A stretch of 64,000 nucleotides of DNA, taken from NCBI RefSeq assembly GCF_031085175.1, contig NZ_JAVHUY010000022.1, positions 62,001 to 126,000 on the forward strand, written 5' to 3'. Under the pieces are notes generated by a model. The model saw only the letters and a program-made list of their open reading frames with translations, was not told where the DNA came from and made no database searches. Each line of letters begins with the position of its first letter. Within the stretch, counting starts at the first letter, position 1. A program made the position numbers and the translations under genes. Source of the DNA: Phytohabitans maris. Its GTDB lineage: Bacteria; Actinomycetota; Actinomycetes; Mycobacteriales; Micromonosporaceae. Positions 43,076 to 51,641 of the stretch are shown here, one piece after another.

Positions 43076-43654
43076 TTAGGACGGTGCGGTGTCCAGGTAG
43101 GCGGATCCGTGGCGGAGCAGGGTGTGCAGCGCCGGTAGGGCCTGGGCCGCGAGGGGGGCGGGGTCGGCGCCGGGCGCGATGGTTTGGCAGGTGGCCCAGA
43201 GGTGGTCGTGTTCGGCGCCGAGCTGCCACAGCCGCGCGGTCAGCCGGTCCACGCGAACCCCTTGCTGGGTGTTGGCCAGGCCGATCCAGTAGCCGTCGAG
43301 GTCGTCGGGCTTGTTGCCGAGTCCGGCGCGCAGCGGCAGTAGCCGGTGGGCGCGGGCGAAGCCGGCCAGGTTCTGCGGTGGCACCTCGGCGGCCAGCCCG
43401 CTGGCCAGGAGCGCCTCGATCACGCCGGCCGTGGGCAGGCCCTGGGTGCGCAACGCGGCCTGGACCGTGCGGCGGGTCGGTGTGCCGCCGTCGGGTGTGC
43501 CGTGGGCGAAGACCCAGGCGGCGTACTGCCGGACGTCGTCGAGGCGGACGAAGCCGCGCCCGATCCGGATCTGCTGGTACCGGAACTCGCCGCGCGGGGA
43601 GAAGAACTGGCCGCAGTACTGGCCGACCGGCAACAAGGGCGCCTCATCGGGCAT
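43076..43654 (-). CDS. Hypothetical protein sharing a domain with the SMI1-type neighbour
   Basis: A 192-residue soluble protein with no family that I recognise. Its residues about 35-185 align with the C-terminal half of the protein encoded at 43644-44837: both have a short AHG motif, then GLGNxP, IG, V-VD, LW, HxxLWxxCQ and a terminal leucine-rich helix. ATG at 43654 overlaps the upstream gene by 11 bases, so the two are co-translated. Role unknown; partner or immunity-like regulator of its neighbour is one idea. Confidence 0.7.
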   Translation of the reverse strand: MPDEAPLLPVGQYCGQFFSPRGEFRYQQIRIGRGFVRLDDVRQYAAWVFAHGTPDGGTPTRRTVQAALRTQGLPTAGVIEALLASGLAAEVPPQNLAGFARAHRLLPLRAGLGNKPDDLDGYWIGLANTQQGVRVDRLTARLWQLGAEHDHLWATCQTIAPGADPAPLAAQALPALHTLLRHGSAYLDTAPS

Positions 43655-44837
43655 CGCTGGCCTCCTCGTGGCGGGGCGCCCGCGGGTCGGGCGCGTCCAG
43701 GTGAGCGGCTTCGACGGCGAGCAGCAGGTGCAGCACGTCGAGCAGGGCGTCCAGCAGCCGTTCGGGGTCGGTCTCGAAGCCCGGTGCCGAGTTGCGGGCC
43801 GCGCGGGTCAGGCCCTGGCAGGCCGACCAGAGGTCGGCGTGGATGGGCAGGCGGATCCAGAGCTGGTACACGTTCGAGTCCACCTTGACGAACGGGTTGG
43901 CCGGTGGCCCGATCCGGTGGAAACCAGGCTCCTGCGGGGTGTTGCCGAGCCCGGGTAGCTGCGGCACCACGCGGTGGCGGGCGGCGAAGTCGACGGCCTG
44001 CGACGTCCCGCGGCGCACGTACGTGACCAGCCCTTTGCGTCGCAGGCCGGCCAGCTGGGCGCGGGCGTCGGGGAAGTCGTCGCGTTCGGCCGCGGCCCCG
44101 GCGATGGACTGTGCCGTCCACGGGCGGTCCCGCCACCGCGCCTCGGTGGGGCCGTGCGCCAGCCGCCAGATCACGTACTCGTCCGGGCTCGTCATGTATG
44201 TGCGTCCGGCCAGCCGGATCCCGACCTCGGCGGGTGGCCCGGCGGCGGTGAACAGCGGCCCGAGCATCCGGCCGAGCGGCAAGACCAGCGGCTCCGGCTC
44301 CACCGCGCCGCTGGGCAGCGCGCGGTCCAACCGCTCCTCGTACCAGGTGAGGAAGTCCGGCTGGGGATGGATGCGCGGCGGCTGGCCGTCCCGGTCGAAC
44401 TCCAGCACCCGCCCGCGGGCCGGCCCGGAGACCACGAGCAGCAGGTAGAACGTGCCGCCCAGGTGCGCCAGGGTCAGCGTGCCGGGCAGCAGGTCGTCGT
44501 CGCTGTCCTCGTCGGCGGTGAGGTAGCGGTCGATCCAGTCCTGGCCGAAGTCGACCCCGAGCGGGAGCGGGCAGGGCGCGGCCATCCCGCCGGGAGAGTC
44601 CCACCACAGCCCGCGGTCCCACTGCTCCAGCGGCAGGATCGGGTTGTCCGGCGCCCAGCCGCCGTTGCCGATCTCGGTCAGGAAGAGCCGGTACGCCTCG
44701 GGCAGCCGCACCCCGTGCTGGGCCTCGAACGCCGCGACCTGCTCGGCGGAGAGCGCCGGGTTCATCCGGCGCAGGCCGGCGGCCTCGGGTAGCCAGGCGA
44801 GCTTTCGCTTGATCCGGTCGACTTGATCCACGTCCAC
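43644..44837 (-). CDS. SMI1/KNR4 (SUKH) family protein with an extra C-terminal domain
   Basis: A protein of about 397 residues. Residues about 20-180 look like a SMI1/KNR4 domain (LSAEQVAAFEAQHGVRLPEA, YRLFLTEIGNGG, then the Trp-rich WDRGLWWDSP and FLTWYEERLDRAL). SUKH proteins are often immunity proteins to toxins. The C-terminal part (about 210-390) matches the next gene. Start is uncertain: GTG at 44837 is in front of an amphipathic helix but has no good ribosome site; GTG at 44831 is an alternative. Confidence 0.75.
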   Translation of the reverse strand: MDVDQVDRIKRKLAWLPEAAGLRRMNPALSAEQVAAFEAQHGVRLPEAYRLFLTEIGNGGWAPDNPILPLEQWDRGLWWDSPGGMAAPCPLPLGVDFGQDWIDRYLTADEDSDDDLLPGTLTLAHLGGTFYLLLVVSGPARGRVLEFDRDGQPPRIHPQPDFLTWYEERLDRALPSGAVEPEPLVLPLGRMLGPLFTAAGPPAEVGIRLAGRTYMTSPDEYVIWRLAHGPTEARWRDRPWTAQSIAGAAAERDDFPDARAQLAGLRRKGLVTYVRRGTSQAVDFAARHRVVPQLPGLGNTPQEPGFHRIGPPANPFVKVDSNVYQLWIRLPIHADLWSACQGLTRAARNSAPGFETDPERLLDALLDVLHLLLAVEAAHLDAPDPRAPRHEEASDAR

Positions 44838-45019
44838 CCGGGTGAGGCTAACCCGGGCCGGCAAGATCCGCCCGCGACCCGCCCTGTTCCAGCCGACTCC
44901 TCGGGCCGCCGGCGCGGCCGGGTTCTCGCAAGCCAGGAAAACGGCGGAGCTCGGCCGCCGCCTGCTCGTAGCCTGAACCACCGTGCGCCAACGCCGTCCG
45001 AGCATCCAGGAGAGGTCCC

Positions 45020-46192
45020 GTGTCCATCCACATCGAGCCCTTCCGGGTACAGGTGCCGGAGTCCGATCTGGTCGACCTGCGCGCCCGCCTGGCGCGTACC
45101 CGCTGGCCCGAGCCGGCGCCGTCACCCGGGTGGTCACACGGCGTCCCGTTGGAGGTGATGCGGGACCTGTGCCGGTACTGGGCCACCGACTACCGGTGGC
45201 GAGCCGCCGAGACGCGGCTGAACGCGGTCCCGCAGTACCGCGTCGACGTGAACGGGGTGCGGGTACACGTGCTGCACGCGCGATCGGTACAACCCGGGGC
45301 GCTGCCGCTGGTCCTCACCCACGGCTGGCCCGGCTCGGTGCTCGAACTGGTCGGTCTCGTCGGGCCGCTGACCGACCCGGTCAGCCACGGCGGTGCGCCG
45401 GAGGACGCCTTCGACGTGGTGATCCCGTCCCTACCCGGGTACGGCTTCAGCGCCAAACCGACCGGTCCCGGCTGGGGCATCGAGCGCATCGCCACCACCT
45501 GGGCACAGCTGATGGCCGGCCTCGGCTACACCCACTACGGCGCGACCGGAAGCGACTGGGGCACCAGCGTCTCCAGCGCACTCGGCGCGCTGGTTCCCCA
45601 CCAGGTGGCCGGCGTCCATCTCGTCCCGCCCCTGGCCGGCCCGGACCCGACGACGACCGGCGACCTCACCGACGCCGAACGGGACGCGCTGGCGCGGATG
45701 CACGAGCGCGGACGAACCTCGTCGGCGTACTCCGAGATGCACCGCACCGCACCACAGACCATCGGCTACGCCCTCCTGGACTCCCCGGCCGGCCTGTGCG
45801 CCTGGATGGCGGAGAAACTGATCGCCTGGAGCGACCACGCTCTGGGACCGACCGACGATCTGCCGGGGGCGTTGTCCCGAGATCAGATCCTCGACCAGAT
45901 CACGCTGTACTGGTTGACCGGAACCGCCGCGTCCTCGGCACGGCTGTACGCGCAGAGCATCGAAAGCGTGTCGCGCTGGATCAGCGGCGCGTACGCCGAG
46001 CCGGTCCGCGTGCCGGTCGGCGCCTCCATCTTCCCCGCCGAGGTGCCGCGAACCTCCCGACGATGGGCCGCCCGCCGTTACCCCGACATCAGGTACTGGG
46101 CAGAACACGACCGCGGCGGCCACTTCCCGGCGCTCGAGGTGCCCGACCTGCTGGTCCAGGACCTGCGCGCCTTCTTCCGTCCACTCCGCTGA
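45020..46192 (+). CDS. Epoxide hydrolase (EHN-type alpha/beta hydrolase)
   Basis: A 390-residue microsomal-type epoxide hydrolase. Residues 1-110 are the EHN N-terminal domain (DLRARLARTRWPEP). The hydrolase core has the oxyanion motif HGWPGS, nucleophile Asp in ATGSDWGTS and catalytic His in GGHFPALE. It opens epoxides to diols. GTG at 45020 follows CAGGAGAGG. It stands alone between the SMI1-type genes and a repeat copy; a link to the P450s is possible but not shown. Confidence 0.93.
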   Translation: MSIHIEPFRVQVPESDLVDLRARLARTRWPEPAPSPGWSHGVPLEVMRDLCRYWATDYRWRAAETRLNAVPQYRVDVNGVRVHVLHARSVQPGALPLVLTHGWPGSVLELVGLVGPLTDPVSHGGAPEDAFDVVIPSLPGYGFSAKPTGPGWGIERIATTWAQLMAGLGYTHYGATGSDWGTSVSSALGALVPHQVAGVHLVPPLAGPDPTTTGDLTDAERDALARMHERGRTSSAYSEMHRTAPQTIGYALLDSPAGLCAWMAEKLIAWSDHALGPTDDLPGALSRDQILDQITLYWLTGTAASSARLYAQSIESVSRWISGAYAEPVRVPVGASIFPAEVPRTSRRWAARRYPDIRYWAEHDRGGHFPALEVPDLLVQDLRAFFRPLR

Positions 46193-46225
46193 CCGGCGCT
46201 CGATCGCGAGGGTACGGCGGATGCC

Positions 46226-46285
46226 AACCGCGGGCGGTGAGGCCGCGGGAGCAACGGTCCGGACCACCGCGGACGTCGCGGTAGC
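46226..46285 (+). repeat. Interspersed repeat, copy C
   Basis: Begins AACCGCGGGCGGTGAGGCCG and ends GGACGTCGCGGTAGC. It is the uninterrupted counterpart of copy B and the inverted counterpart of copy A. It lies 34 bases after the epoxide hydrolase stop, followed by a CCTGCCC/GGGCAGG hairpin at 46304-46325. Confidence 0.65.
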
Positions 46286-46303
46286 TCATGTCTTGGGATG
46301 GAT

Positions 46304-46325
46304 CCTGCCCTTCGGAGTGGGCAGG
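46304..46325 (+). terminator. Terminator-like hairpin after the epoxide hydrolase gene
   Basis: CCTGCCC (46304-46310) pairs with GGGCAGG (46319-46325), 8-base loop, about 110 bases downstream of the stop and just after repeat copy C. Confidence 0.4.
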
Positions 46326-46399
46326 GTGTCCGGCCGAACCGGTCCAGGTGCACAAGCGGCGCCCGGACGGGTCCGATGGAGTTGGCATGGTAGTAGACA

Positions 46400-46927
46400 A
46401 TGGCGGCCGTGTCTGACATGTCTCCAGCGGCCGTTTCGCCGCCTTCCGCCGCTGGCCGGCCCGCGCCCTGGCTACGTTGGGTCGTGCTACCGGCCGTGGT
46501 CGTGGCGGCGATGCTCTGCGGGGCGGGTGCCGCCACCGCGGTGACACTCCTGGTCGTGCGCGACGAGCAACCACAGTCCACGCGCGAGTACGAGGTGAGG
46601 GTGATTCTGGACGTGGACCTTCCCGCTGAGCAGAAGGCGGCCGTCGAATCCGCGCTCTCCTCGCGATACCCCGCGGACACGATCGGCTTGGAAACCCGCG
46701 AGGAGGCGTACCAGCGGTTCAAGGAGACCTACAAGGACGACCCGGACCTGGTCGAGAGCGTTCGGCCCGAGAGCCTGCCGGAGTCGTTCGTGGTGACGAC
46801 TACTGTCGAGGCGTTCGACTGCGCGGCACTGTCGCCGGTGGAGCGGATGGACGGCGTCGAGGCCATCCGAGTCTGGCAACCGGCCGCTGCCGGGCGCCCC
46901 TGCGCCGTGCTACTGGACTGCCCCTAA
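46400..46927 (+). CDS. Membrane-anchored protein resembling the FtsX extracellular domain (copy 1)
   Basis: A 175-residue protein: a Pro/Ala-rich cytoplasmic tail, one membrane segment (about residues 28-53, WVVLPAVVVAAMLCGAGAA), and an extracellular domain. The domain reads EVRVILDVDLPAEQKAAVES, ETREEAYQRFKETYKDDPDL and PESLPESFVV, a pattern typical of the FtsX extracellular domain that activates peptidoglycan hydrolases. The FtsX permease segments are missing. The ATG has no ribosome site; the messenger may be leaderless. Confidence 0.75.
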   Translation: MAAVSDMSPAAVSPPSAAGRPAPWLRWVVLPAVVVAAMLCGAGAATAVTLLVVRDEQPQSTREYEVRVILDVDLPAEQKAAVESALSSRYPADTIGLETREEAYQRFKETYKDDPDLVESVRPESLPESFVVTTTVEAFDCAALSPVERMDGVEAIRVWQPAAAGRPCAVLLDCP

Positions 46928-46928
46928 C

Positions 46929-47441
46929 ATGTCGACCATGCCCCTTGAGCCGCCGGCAGGCGCGCCCCCGCCCGGCGCACCGGCAGGCTGGTCGGCGCCG
47001 TGGCTGCGCTGGGTCGTGTACGCGGCCGTCGTCGTGGCCGCGTTCGTGGGCAGCGCGGTCGCCGCCACGACGGTGACGCTCCTCGTGGTGGACGACGGGC
47101 CGCCGGACGGCTACGTCGTGACCGTGTTTCTCACCGCCGAGATCACGACTGAGCAGAAGACAGCGGTGGAGTCGTCGCTGTCCCGTCTGTATCCGGCCGA
47201 CAGCGTCCAGGTGGACAGTCGCGAACGGACATTGGCGAGGCTTCGCGAGGTCGGCGGCGACTTGGGCCTCGCCGACGAGACGGCGGCGGTAGCGGAGTCG
47301 TTTCGCGTCGAGATCCCCGACCGATCGATTGACTGCGCGGCACTGGCTCCCGTGGGGAAGCTGGCCGGGGTGCGATTGGTCATCGTGGTCCAGCCACGCG
47401 CCGAGGGCCGTCCCAACGCCCTCCTCCTGGACTGCCCCTAG
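46929..47441 (+). CDS. Membrane-anchored protein resembling the FtsX extracellular domain (copy 2)
   Basis: A 170-residue paralogue of the preceding protein, 1 base after its stop. Same plan: Pro-rich tail, APWLRWVVYAAVVVAA membrane segment, then VTVFLTAEITTEQKTAVES, a RERTLARLREV helix, SFRVEIPD and the shared C-terminus (IDCAALAPV, LLLDCP). Both end in the same LLLDCP motif with conserved Cys pairs that may form a disulfide. Function unknown; a cell-wall or division-related role is inferred from domain likeness only. Confidence 0.75.
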   Translation: MSTMPLEPPAGAPPPGAPAGWSAPWLRWVVYAAVVVAAFVGSAVAATTVTLLVVDDGPPDGYVVTVFLTAEITTEQKTAVESSLSRLYPADSVQVDSRERTLARLREVGGDLGLADETAAVAESFRVEIPDRSIDCAALAPVGKLAGVRLVIVVQPRAEGRPNALLLDCP

Positions 47442-47499
47442 CCAGGGGAGTGGGCGCGGCGGACGTGCAGACCCGCCGCAGAGGTTCGAAGGCGGCGGG

Positions 47500-47859
47500 T
47501 CAGGCGTGGTCCCAGCGCTCGGCGTCGGCTCCCCACCGGGACGGCGCTGCCTGACGTGCGTCGTCTGGGCTCACCACCTGCAGGTCGGCCGCGCGGACCT
47601 TCACGACCGGTACATCGAATGCGAACTCCACGTTCGACCCGTCCGCGAACGAGACCGTCACGTGGGTGTCGGGACCTGCCGGGTGGTCGTCCATCCATTG
47701 CACGTGGACGACCTCAGCCGTCAGGGACCCGTCCGGACGCACCAACGCGAATCCCTCAAGGTCGCCCTGGGCAACGTCCGGATGGAGCCGTCTGCGTCGT
47801 TCCGCGAGCTGCTGCTCTCGCCAGCGCCGTCGTGCGTCGGTGTTCGCCACGCAGAGCAT
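47500..47859 (-). CDS. Small hypothetical protein
   Basis: About 119 residues, no recognised family. A charged helical start (RRRWREQQLAERRRRLHPD) is followed by a beta-rich part (VTVSFADGSNVEFAFDVPVV). ATG at 47859 lies right behind a purine run; GTG at 47850 has better spacing to GAAGA and may be the true start. It lies between the FtsX-like pair (convergent) and a broken gene (divergent). Confidence 0.55.
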   Translation of the reverse strand: MLCVANTDARRRWREQQLAERRRRLHPDVAQGDLEGFALVRPDGSLTAEVVHVQWMDDHPAGPDTHVTVSFADGSNVEFAFDVPVVKVRAADLQVVSPDDARQAAPSRWGADAERWDHA

Positions 47860-47879
47860 TCTTCAACGGGCCGCGCAGG

Positions 47880-48380
47880 CCGTAAACCCCGCGGTGTGCA
47901 CGTACCAGTCGTGGCTCTCGCGCGACCACAACCGCCGCAGTGTGCGGCCGGCGTTGGGGTTGCGCGCTCGCTTCCGGCCTGGCGAGATTGCCGGCTTGCG
48001 GCTGACCAACTCCGGTCTTGGCCCCGGCGGTACTCACCGGCACCGCGGTGTGGTTGGACGGTGTGCCCGTCGGACCGTTCGACCAGCAGACCTCCAACCG
48101 TATCCGGGGTGAGGCGCGGCCCCGCCCGTCCGCGCACACCTTCTCCGGCCGCGACGTGCTGGCCACCGGCTACGACGACTATCTGCTCTGGGTCCCTGAC
48201 TACGACCCGACGGTCGACTGGCACGCCGAGTTCGCCACCCTGCTCCAGGAGCGGATGACCGTGGAGATCCGCTACACCTCGCTGTACGGGGAGAGGACGT
48301 GGACGGCCCGCTGGCCCGCGTCCGGACGTGCGGCTGACGAGCCGGACCTCGGCGGCTGGTCTCAGTATGAAAACGAATGA
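47880..48380 (+). pseudogene. Frameshifted remnant of a hypothetical membrane-associated protein
   Basis: The reading frame that gives LSRDHNRRSVRPAL and GEIAGLRLTNSGLGP (up to about 48022) continues smoothly in another frame as AVLTGTAVWLDGVPVGPFDQ to the stop at 48380. The join makes the LxNxGLGPA...VWLDG pattern of a common actinobacterial hypothetical family. The N-terminus, usually a membrane helix, is not found upstream. A real frameshift or a sequencing error would look the same. Taken alone, the second part could start at TTG 48018. Confidence 0.5.
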
Positions 48381-48381
48381 A

Positions 48382-48395
48382 TGCAATCGTATGCG
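48382..48395 (+). promoter_or_regulatory. Candidate LacI-family operator upstream of the sugar ABC genes
   Basis: TGCAATCGTATGCG, 54 bases before the solute-binding gene start; a TATGGT (-10-like) follows at 48404-48409. The same 14 bases with one change occur upstream of the lacI-type gene at 53471-53484. Confidence 0.6.
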
Positions 48396-48449
48396 CAGCC
48401 GAGTATGGTCCGGTCAGGCCGGGTGGAACTCGATGTGAGGGAGCGAGGG

Positions 48450-49763
48450 ATGAGGACCCGTCTCAGGTGGCCCGTCCTAGCGGCCACGGCGACTCTGGTC
48501 GTCGCGGCTTGCAGCCCAGGGGCCGATGATTCCAGCGACGACCAGGCCGTCGCGGCGGCTACCACCGGATGCGCCAGCAGCGGCGAGTTGACGATGTGGG
48601 AGCGCTCTGGCGGCAACAAGCAGATGGTCGACATGCTCGTCGAGGCATGGAATGTCAAGAATCCCGACTGCCGGATCAAGCTGACCTACATCCCGCACAC
48701 GGAGATGGTCGGCAAGATCGCTCAAGGTATCGCGTCCGGTGAGGTGCCCGACCTGATGGGCATGGACCTCATCTACGCGCCGCAGTTCGAGAAGGCGCAG
48801 CAGCTCGTCGACCTCACCGACCGGATCAAGGAGTGGCCGGAGCTGAAGACGGCGAGCAAGGGGCACATGACGGTCGCGACGTACGAGGACCGGCTGTACG
48901 GCGTGCCGCTCTACGCCGACGTGTCGGCGCTGTTCTACAACAAGGACCTGTTCACCAAGGCTGGTCTGGATCCGGACAAGCCGCCGACGAGCCTGACCGA
49001 GCTGCGCCAGTACGCGGACAAGATCACCGCGCTGGGCGGTGACGTCAAGGGGTACTACCTGCCGGGCAACTGCGCCGGCTGCAACATCTTCACCGTCGGG
49101 CCGCTGATGTGGGCCTCGGGCGCGACGATCGAGGCGAAGGCGAAGGGCGACGAGCCGCTGGTCGGCGACGGGGTCAAGCAGGTGCTCCAGTTCGCCCGGG
49201 ACATGGTCCAGGCGGGCAACGTGCACAGCGGCGACCGCACCGAAAACGGCGAGACGTTCCACCTCCAGTTCGGGTCCGGCAAGGTCGGCATGATGGGCAC
49301 CGGCAACTTCAACATCACGCTGGCCCGCCAGCAAAACCCGGGCATGAAGTTCGGCATCGCGCTGCTGCCCGGGATGGCGCCGAACTCGTCCGCGTCGTTC
49401 ATCGGCGGCGACCTGGTGGTCGTGCCGCGCGGCAGCGAGCGGGTGGCCGACGCGGTCAACGTGATGAAGTTCCTGCTCTCCGACGAGGTGCAGGTCGAGG
49501 TGTACGCCAAGGCGCTCAACCTGACCACCCGCACCGACATGGTCGACAACAAGTACTTCCAGGCCGAACCGCTCGTGCAGGACGTGGCGAAGGCGCTCGA
49601 GGTCGGCCGTACGCCGTACACGCTGACGTTCTTCGAGCAGATCAACTCGCCGCAGGGTCCGTGGCTGAAGATGCTCCAGCGCGCCTACTACACGGACGAC
49701 GACCTCGACACCGTCATCGCGGACGCCAAGAAGGCGATGAAGGACATAGCCGGCCAGTCCTGA
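48450..49763 (+). CDS. Sugar ABC transporter substrate-binding lipoprotein
   Basis: A 437-residue lipoprotein with a signal peptide ending VVAACSPG (lipobox Cys about 21) and a family 1 extracellular solute-binding domain (GELTMWERSGGNKQMVDMLV, YGVPLYADVSALFYNKDLF, SSASFIGGDLVVVP). It should bind an oligosaccharide and hand it to the two permeases that follow. ATG at 48450 follows GAGGGAGCGAGGG. The GH127 enzyme in the same operon suggests arabinofuranose-containing sugars. Confidence 0.93.
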   Translation: MRTRLRWPVLAATATLVVAACSPGADDSSDDQAVAAATTGCASSGELTMWERSGGNKQMVDMLVEAWNVKNPDCRIKLTYIPHTEMVGKIAQGIASGEVPDLMGMDLIYAPQFEKAQQLVDLTDRIKEWPELKTASKGHMTVATYEDRLYGVPLYADVSALFYNKDLFTKAGLDPDKPPTSLTELRQYADKITALGGDVKGYYLPGNCAGCNIFTVGPLMWASGATIEAKAKGDEPLVGDGVKQVLQFARDMVQAGNVHSGDRTENGETFHLQFGSGKVGMMGTGNFNITLARQQNPGMKFGIALLPGMAPNSSASFIGGDLVVVPRGSERVADAVNVMKFLLSDEVQVEVYAKALNLTTRTDMVDNKYFQAEPLVQDVAKALEVGRTPYTLTFFEQINSPQGPWLKMLQRAYYTDDDLDTVIADAKKAMKDIAGQS

Positions 49764-49857
49764 CCGGCCACGCCGCCTGACCGCCACACCCACGTGGCCG
49801 CGCCCCATCGGATCCCCGCCCCGGTGGGCGCGGCCGCCAACCCCGTGGAGGAGCCGC

Positions 49858-50736
49858 GTGTACCGCAGCAAACGGGGCCGGCTGGTCGGGTTCGCCTACC
49901 TGGCGCCCGCCCTGGCCTTCGTCCTCGTCTTCACCGTCTATCCGCTCGGCCAGATGATGTGGATGTCCCTGCACAACTGGTCGCTGCTCACACCGCCGGT
50001 CTGGGTCGGGTTCGACAACTACGAGCGCGTGTTCGGCGATCGCCAGTTCTGGGTCTCGTTCCTGTTCACGCTGAAGTACACCGCGCTCATCACGCCGGTG
50101 CTGATCGTGGGTGGCTACCTGCTGGCCCTGCTGACCGCGCACAACTCCCCGCTGCGCAAGGTCACCCGCACCGTCGTGTTCGTCCCCGTGGTCATCGGCC
50201 TCGGCGTGTCGAGCCTGCTCTGGTACTGGCTCTTCAGCGCCGACTTCGGCCTGGTCAACCGGGTGCTCATGGACCTGGGCCTGGTCTCCGGGCCGGTGCT
50301 GTGGCTGGGCGTCGACGCCGACATGTCCAACCTGGCCATCAGCACCTCCGTCGTGTGGAAGGTGATCGGCTTCGGCATGATCCTCTTCGTCGGCGCGATC
50401 CAGGCGGTGCCCACCGAGATCACCGAGGCGACCATGGTCGACGGCGCCAGCCACCGGCAGCGGGTCACCCGGGTCATCCTGCCCCTGACGCTGCGCACGG
50501 TGCTGCTGGTGACGCTGCTGAGCGTCATCGGTTCGCTGCTCGCGTTCGACCAGTTCTACATCATGACCGCGGGCCAGCCGCAGAACGAGACGGCGACCTC
50601 GGTCTTCTACGTCTACCTCAACTCGTTCCCGTATCTGAAACTGGGCTACGGCGCCGCACTGTCGATGGTCCTCGCGGTCACCATCCTGGCGTTCACCGTC
50701 GTGCAGCTGCTCCTGGCCCGCCGGAGCGAGGTGTGA
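49858..50736 (+). CDS. Sugar ABC transporter permease (MalF/UgpA type)
   Basis: A 292-residue membrane protein with six segments. The coupling EAA motif is EITEATMVDGASHRQRVTRV. GTG at 49858 with GGAGGAG. It overlaps the second permease by one base (TGATG). Works with the binding protein upstream; no ATPase gene follows, so an MsiK-like shared ATPase encoded elsewhere is likely. Confidence 0.94.
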   Translation: MYRSKRGRLVGFAYLAPALAFVLVFTVYPLGQMMWMSLHNWSLLTPPVWVGFDNYERVFGDRQFWVSFLFTLKYTALITPVLIVGGYLLALLTAHNSPLRKVTRTVVFVPVVIGLGVSSLLWYWLFSADFGLVNRVLMDLGLVSGPVLWLGVDADMSNLAISTSVVWKVIGFGMILFVGAIQAVPTEITEATMVDGASHRQRVTRVILPLTLRTVLLVTLLSVIGSLLAFDQFYIMTAGQPQNETATSVFYVYLNSFPYLKLGYGAALSMVLAVTILAFTVVQLLLARRSEV

Positions 50737-51641
50737 TGGCCCGCGGTCTGCTCGACGCCCGGGCCCGCGTCGCGGGTCCACGGCGCGAGCCCCGGCGCGG
50801 CAGCGGCGGTCCCGGCCGGACCCGCTACCTCGTCGGCGCGATCTGCCTGGCCATCTGCGCGGTGATGCTGATGCCGCTGGTCATGTCGGTGCTCGCCTCG
50901 GTGAAACCGACCGCCGAGGCGGCCGCCTCGCCACCGACCTACCTGCCGCACTCGGTGAGCCTCGACAGCTACCAGCGGCTGTGGTCGTACCAGCAAGGGC
51001 TGCCGACGTACCTGTGGAACAGCCTCGGCACCGCACTGCTGACGATCGCCTTCACGCTGCTGCTCACGGTGCCCGCGGCGTACGCCCTCGCCCGGTTTCC
51101 GATACCCGGCAAGGAAGTCATCTTCGTCGTGCTGCTGCTGGCGCTGATCGTGCCCTACCAGGCGATGCTGACGCCGATATTCCTGATGTTCGCCGACATC
51201 GGGCTGACCAACTCGCTCGTCGGCCTCGCCATCCTGCACACCGCGATCCAGCTGCCGTTCAGCCTCTACATCCTGCGCAACAGCTTCAGCGCGGTGCCCC
51301 GCGAGCTGGCCGAGGCGGCCATTGTGGACGGTGCGTCGTCGTGGCAGGCACTGGTGAGGATCTTCCTGCCGTCGACGGTGCCGGCGATCGTCACGGTCGC
51401 GCTCTTCGCGTTCATCATGTCGTGGAACGAGTTTCTCGGCGCGCTGGTGATGATGAGCAAGGGCTCGAAGTTCACCCTCCCGCTGATCCTGGCCGCCGCC
51501 CGCACCGAGACCAGCCTCGGTGGCACCGACTGGGGCATGCTCCAGGCCGGGATCACCATCTCGATCATCCCGTGCGTGCTGGTCTACCTGCTGCTGCAGC
51601 GGTACTACGTGTCCGGCCTGATGAGCGGAGCGACGAAATGA
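50736..51641 (+). CDS. Sugar ABC transporter permease (MalG/UgpE type)
   Basis: A 301-residue membrane protein with an Arg-rich cytoplasmic N-terminus and six segments. The EAA loop is ELAEAAIVDGASSWQALVRI and the family segment IMSWNEFLGALVMM is present. Start overlaps the first permease stop by one base; its own stop overlaps the GH127 start by 4 bases. Confidence 0.94.
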   Translation: MARGLLDARARVAGPRREPRRGSGGPGRTRYLVGAICLAICAVMLMPLVMSVLASVKPTAEAAASPPTYLPHSVSLDSYQRLWSYQQGLPTYLWNSLGTALLTIAFTLLLTVPAAYALARFPIPGKEVIFVVLLLALIVPYQAMLTPIFLMFADIGLTNSLVGLAILHTAIQLPFSLYILRNSFSAVPRELAEAAIVDGASSWQALVRIFLPSTVPAIVTVALFAFIMSWNEFLGALVMMSKGSKFTLPLILAAARTETSLGGTDWGMLQAGITISIIPCVLVYLLLQRYYVSGLMSGATK

